The position numbers and the translations under genes are program-made. This document shows positions 21,593 to 24,231 of a stretch of DNA of 24,231 nucleotides, piece by piece; the stretch's first letter is position 1; every line of letters starts with the position of its first letter. Below the pieces are notes generated by a model, which did not search any database, was not told where the DNA came from, and saw only the letters and a program-made list of their open reading frames with translations. Source of the stretch: Flavobacteriaceae bacterium UBA2000 (GTDB taxonomy: Bacteria; Bacteroidota; Bacteroidia; Flavobacteriales; Flavobacteriaceae); contig DDCS01000059.1 of NCBI GenBank assembly GCA_002335345.1, positions 1-24,231 on the forward strand, written 5' to 3'.

Positions 21593-24231
21593 ATGAGAAT
21601 ATTTACTCCTAGTCGTTTATATACGCTTTTATTTCTTCTTTTATTCCCTCTAGCACAGGCTTTTGCGCAAGGAGGTACCTGCTCGAGTATCGAGCCATTT
21701 TGTGCGGGAAACCAAGCCTTAATTTTTGCTAATTGTAATAACAGCGATCCTGATTGTAACCCAACGGCTGAGATTGGTCCAGATTATGGCTGTCTCTTTT
21801 CGCAACCTTACCCGGCCTGGTTCTTTTTACAAATAGATGAGCCGGGGAATTTAAATTTTACCATCACCCAAAATACAAGTTTTGATGTCAATGGTAACCC
21901 CACAGGAACAGGGCTAGATGTAGATTTTATCGCATGGGGTCCTTTTGCCCAGGGGGCAGACCTATGCGATTATTCTCAACTGCAAGCACAAAATGAAATA
22001 GCCTGTAGTTACTCTACGGCCCCAGTAGAGTCTTTCAGTATAAATGGAGCGCAATCAGGCGAAATCTACGTTTTAGTCATTACAAACTTTAATCAATCGG
22101 CGGGTTTCATTAAGCTTGAACAAACCAATGCGGGCCAACAAGGTGCAGGAAGCACAGACTGTTCTATTCTGGCCAATGACACCGCTTGTGATGGAGATGT
22201 CATCACGTTTGACGCGACGACCACTGGCGCGGTTGCTTACGACTGGACCTATGAATCTCCTGCAGGGTCTGGAAATTATGTTCAATTTGTCCCCGCTGAG
22301 ACGAGTCCTACTTTGGACGTTACAGTGACGGGAAATTATCGTTGTGAAGTCACTTTGACGGCGGCACTAGAATTTCAGGAGACCTTTAACACAGGCGTTG
22401 GAATCTCTTGTAACCTCAATGGGGCAAGTACGACCTATACCTGCTACACCGCGGGTGTTATGGAGGATGGGGAATATATTGTAACCAATACTTCTAATGG
22501 TTTGAATGCGGGCTGGCATCAGAATATGGTGGATCATACGATTGGTGACACAAACGGCCGAATGCTTTTTGTAAACGCGGATATCCCTGTGGGTGAATTT
22601 TATCGCCGAACAATTTCATTAGATCCAAATACTGATTACTCACTAAGTGCCTGGATATCGACTGTATACGATACAGATACTGGAATTTGTGTGCCAAATA
22701 GTGTGCCTTCTAATGTCCGTTTCCGTGTGGAAAATATGTCCGGGGGAATCCTTCAAGAAACCGTTACAGGAAATATAGCCAATGGGCCAGATCCGGATTG
22801 GCAAGAGTACTCTATTGCATTCAATACAGGGACGAACACCAATGTCCAATTAGTGCTTTTGAATAATGCTCCAGGAGGTTGTGGTAACGACATTGCCATT
22901 GATGACATTAGTTTGTCACAATTAAATAATACGCCAGAAATTTTCTTTTTTGAGGCCATATTTCTCCCTCAGCCAGTCATTGAAACCGCACCGGATGATT
23001 TATTTGTCTGTAATAATAACGGACTTACCCTGGGTATTTTTGATCTTACAATAAATCAGCCACTAGCCATCGGGTCACAAGATCCCGCTGAGCTGAATGT
23101 ATTTTATTTTGACGGCGCTGGAAATCCAATAGCTGATCCAACGGCGCATACCATAACGGGGACCACTGAAACCATAACCATAAGACTTGAAGAACTTACT
23201 GGATTGTGTTTTGCTGAAGAGACTTTTGATATCATTTACACGACGGTTCTTGCGGGGCCGGTAAATAATTTTATCGTTTGTGATAATGATGGTAATGGAA
23301 GTGAACCGATAAATTTAGCTGCTGAATTTGATGCTCAGGTGTTGAATGGTCAACCCGCTGGAAATTTCACCATTTCTTACCATAATTCTCAGGCTGAGGC
23401 GAATTCAGGAGCCAACCCGCTCAGTTCTCCTTACAATGCATCTGCACCTTTTGAAAATATATTTGTACGGTTTACCAGTACAATTGACCCAAATTGTAGC
23501 GATACGAATCAAAACTTTATCATCAACATAACATCACCCCCAATCATTGCCGCTCCTCCTGTGGATCTAGCCCAATGTTCTTCAGATGTTACTGTTCCTG
23601 GTATTTTTGACTTAACGGTGAATGAACCTATAGTCCTTGGGACACAGGATCCAGCGAATATTGTGATTACTTATTACGATGTGTTGGGTTCTCAAATTCT
23701 TTTTCCAGGAGCGTATACGATCACCGGAGTATCTGAAACGATAACGATTAGATTAGACGATATTTTAGGCGATTGTTTTGTAGAAGCTACTTTTGAAATT
23801 ACCTATACGCAAGCGCTCTCAGGGGAGGTTGAGGATTATAATTTATGTGATTTAGACGGAAGTGGTGATGAGCCGATTAATTTGCCGGTGACCTTCAATA
23901 CTCAGGTGCTTAACGGACAGCCGCTCGGAGATTATTTTATTACCTATCACGGCAGTCAACTGGATGCAGATTTGAGTCAAAACGCCCTACCGAATCCTTA
24001 TACAGTAACAGGCCCTAGCGAGCAGATTTTTGTTCGTTTAGAAAACAGAGACGATCCAACCTGCTTCGATACTGCAGAGAATTTCACCATATTTTTAATC
24101 CCTCCCCCCGTTCCTGGTGCTATAGACACTTACGTTGTTTGCGACACGGACAACGATGGATTTGCTGAGTTTGATTTAAGCGAGTTAGTGGTTGATTTGC
24201 AGGGGGGCAATGGAGATTTGCTCATTACCTT
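21593..24231 (+). CDS. Large secreted T9SS-type repeat surface protein, 5' part (truncated by window edge)
   Basis: From ATG 21593 the frame is open for 879 codons to the window end. The signal peptide is MRIFTPSRLYTLLFLLLFPLAQAFAQ (about 26 residues). An N-terminal domain (about 27-185) with CSSIEPFC, AEIGPDYGCL, PAWFFLQIDEPG, DVDFIAWGPF and YVLVITNF motifs is one I know from giant flavobacterial proteins ending in a T9SS type B (gliding-motility-associated) sorting domain. Then follow an Ig/PKD-like region (about 188-265), a jelly-roll, carbohydrate-binding-like domain (about 268-445) and Cys/Asp-rich repeats from about residue 459. The C-terminal sorting domain lies beyond the window, so type B export is inferred. 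SprA-dependent secretion is a reasonable link. Probable adhesin or surface-layer protein. Confidence 0.85.
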   Translation, partial: MRIFTPSRLYTLLFLLLFPLAQAFAQGGTCSSIEPFCAGNQALIFANCNNSDPDCNPTAEIGPDYGCLFSQPYPAWFFLQIDEPGNLNFTITQNTSFDVNGNPTGTGLDVDFIAWGPFAQGADLCDYSQLQAQNEIACSYSTAPVESFSINGAQSGEIYVLVITNFNQSAGFIKLEQTNAGQQGAGSTDCSILANDTACDGDVITFDATTTGAVAYDWTYESPAGSGNYVQFVPAETSPTLDVTVTGNYRCEVTLTAALEFQETFNTGVGISCNLNGASTTYTCYTAGVMEDGEYIVTNTSNGLNAGWHQNMVDHTIGDTNGRMLFVNADIPVGEFYRRTISLDPNTDYSLSAWISTVYDTDTGICVPNSVPSNVRFRVENMSGGILQETVTGNIANGPDPDWQEYSIAFNTGTNTNVQLVLLNNAPGGCGNDIAIDDISLSQLNNTPEIFFFEAIFLPQPVIETAPDDLFVCNNNGLTLGIFDLTINQPLAIGSQDPAELNVFYFDGAGNPIADPTAHTITGTTETITIRLEELTGLCFAEETFDIIYTTVLAGPVNNFIVCDNDGNGSEPINLAAEFDAQVLNGQPAGNFTISYHNSQAEANSGANPLSSPYNASAPFENIFVRFTSTIDPNCSDTNQNFIINITSPPIIAAPPVDLAQCSSDVTVPGIFDLTVNEPIVLGTQDPANIVITYYDVLGSQILFPGAYTITGVSETITIRLDDILGDCFVEATFEITYTQALSGEVEDYNLCDLDGSGDEPINLPVTFNTQVLNGQPLGDYFITYHGSQLDADLSQNALPNPYTVTGPSEQIFVRLENRDDPTCFDTAENFTIFLIPPPVPGAIDTYVVCDTDNDGFAEFDLSELVVDLQGGNGDLLIT
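22967..24231 (+). repeat. Tandem 189-residue (567-bp) repeats, two full copies and start of a third
   Basis: Within the surface-protein gene, equivalent cysteine codons recur exactly 567 bp apart: TGT at 23009 and 23576, and again at 23279 and 23846. Copy 1 spans about 22967-23533 and copy 2 about 23534-24100. Each copy holds two related sub-modules of about 90-99 residues; the second carries CDxDGxGxEPINL and a shared TQVLNGQP or AQVLNGQP segment. A further sub-module starts at 24101 with CDTDNDGFAEFDL. The Asp/Asn-rich loops resemble calcium-binding sites, which is inference. Confidence 0.85.

Overview
The window reads as genomic DNA from a marine-type flavobacterium (Bacteroidota, Flavobacteriia). 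Evidence: a SprA-type outer-membrane translocon of the type IX secretion system (T9SS), a Bacteroidota-style TonB, a flavobacterial haem/cytochrome-oxidase assembly cluster, TAnnTTTG promoter boxes, and the N-terminal domain typical of T9SS type B surface proteins. There are no rRNA or tRNA genes, CRISPR arrays, insertion sequences or phage genes that I can see, and no gene-free stretch longer than about 190 bp.

Layout. (1) 1-6468: 3' part of sprA (5' end outside the window), gcvH, a VanZ-family membrane protein and tonB, all on +. (2) 6528-9535: a promoter, then cyoE (haem O synthase), a short and a long cytochrome c oxidase subunit III, and a subunit IV, closed by a strong intrinsic terminator. 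(3) 9570-11688: a cysteine-free membrane-anchored SCO-like protein, a true SCO copper protein, a DUF420/CtaM-like membrane protein and a small CxxC membrane protein. These look like accessory and assembly factors for the oxidase made by region 2. (4) 11748-18941: a complete tripartite efflux set with a MacB-type ATPase, two paralogous MacB/FtsX permeases, a MacA/HlyD adaptor, a TolC channel and a second adaptor, followed at 9 bp by tsaB (tRNA t6A synthesis). (5) 19691-21402 on -: a secreted protein of unknown function and an NfuA-like Fe-S scaffold. (6) 21593 to the end on +: the first 879 codons of a very large secreted repeat protein, cut by the window edge. It has no closing stop, so a search for complete ORFs would miss it.

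The most notable feature is not a gene. Base composition and codon use change abruptly inside cyoE, at about 7000-7170. Upstream DNA is roughly 30% G+C and encodes arginine almost only with AGA/AGG. Downstream DNA is about 44-50% G+C in most lines I counted and uses CGN freely. The reading frame is intact across the switch, which falls at the most conserved stretch of the protein. This fits either a homologous-recombination junction between divergent flavobacteria sharing this gene order or a chimeric metagenomic contig. Nothing about the genome should be concluded from both halves together until this is settled. I found no convincing new defence or mobile system. The remaining findings are mostly uncharacterised accessory proteins in recognisable contexts.
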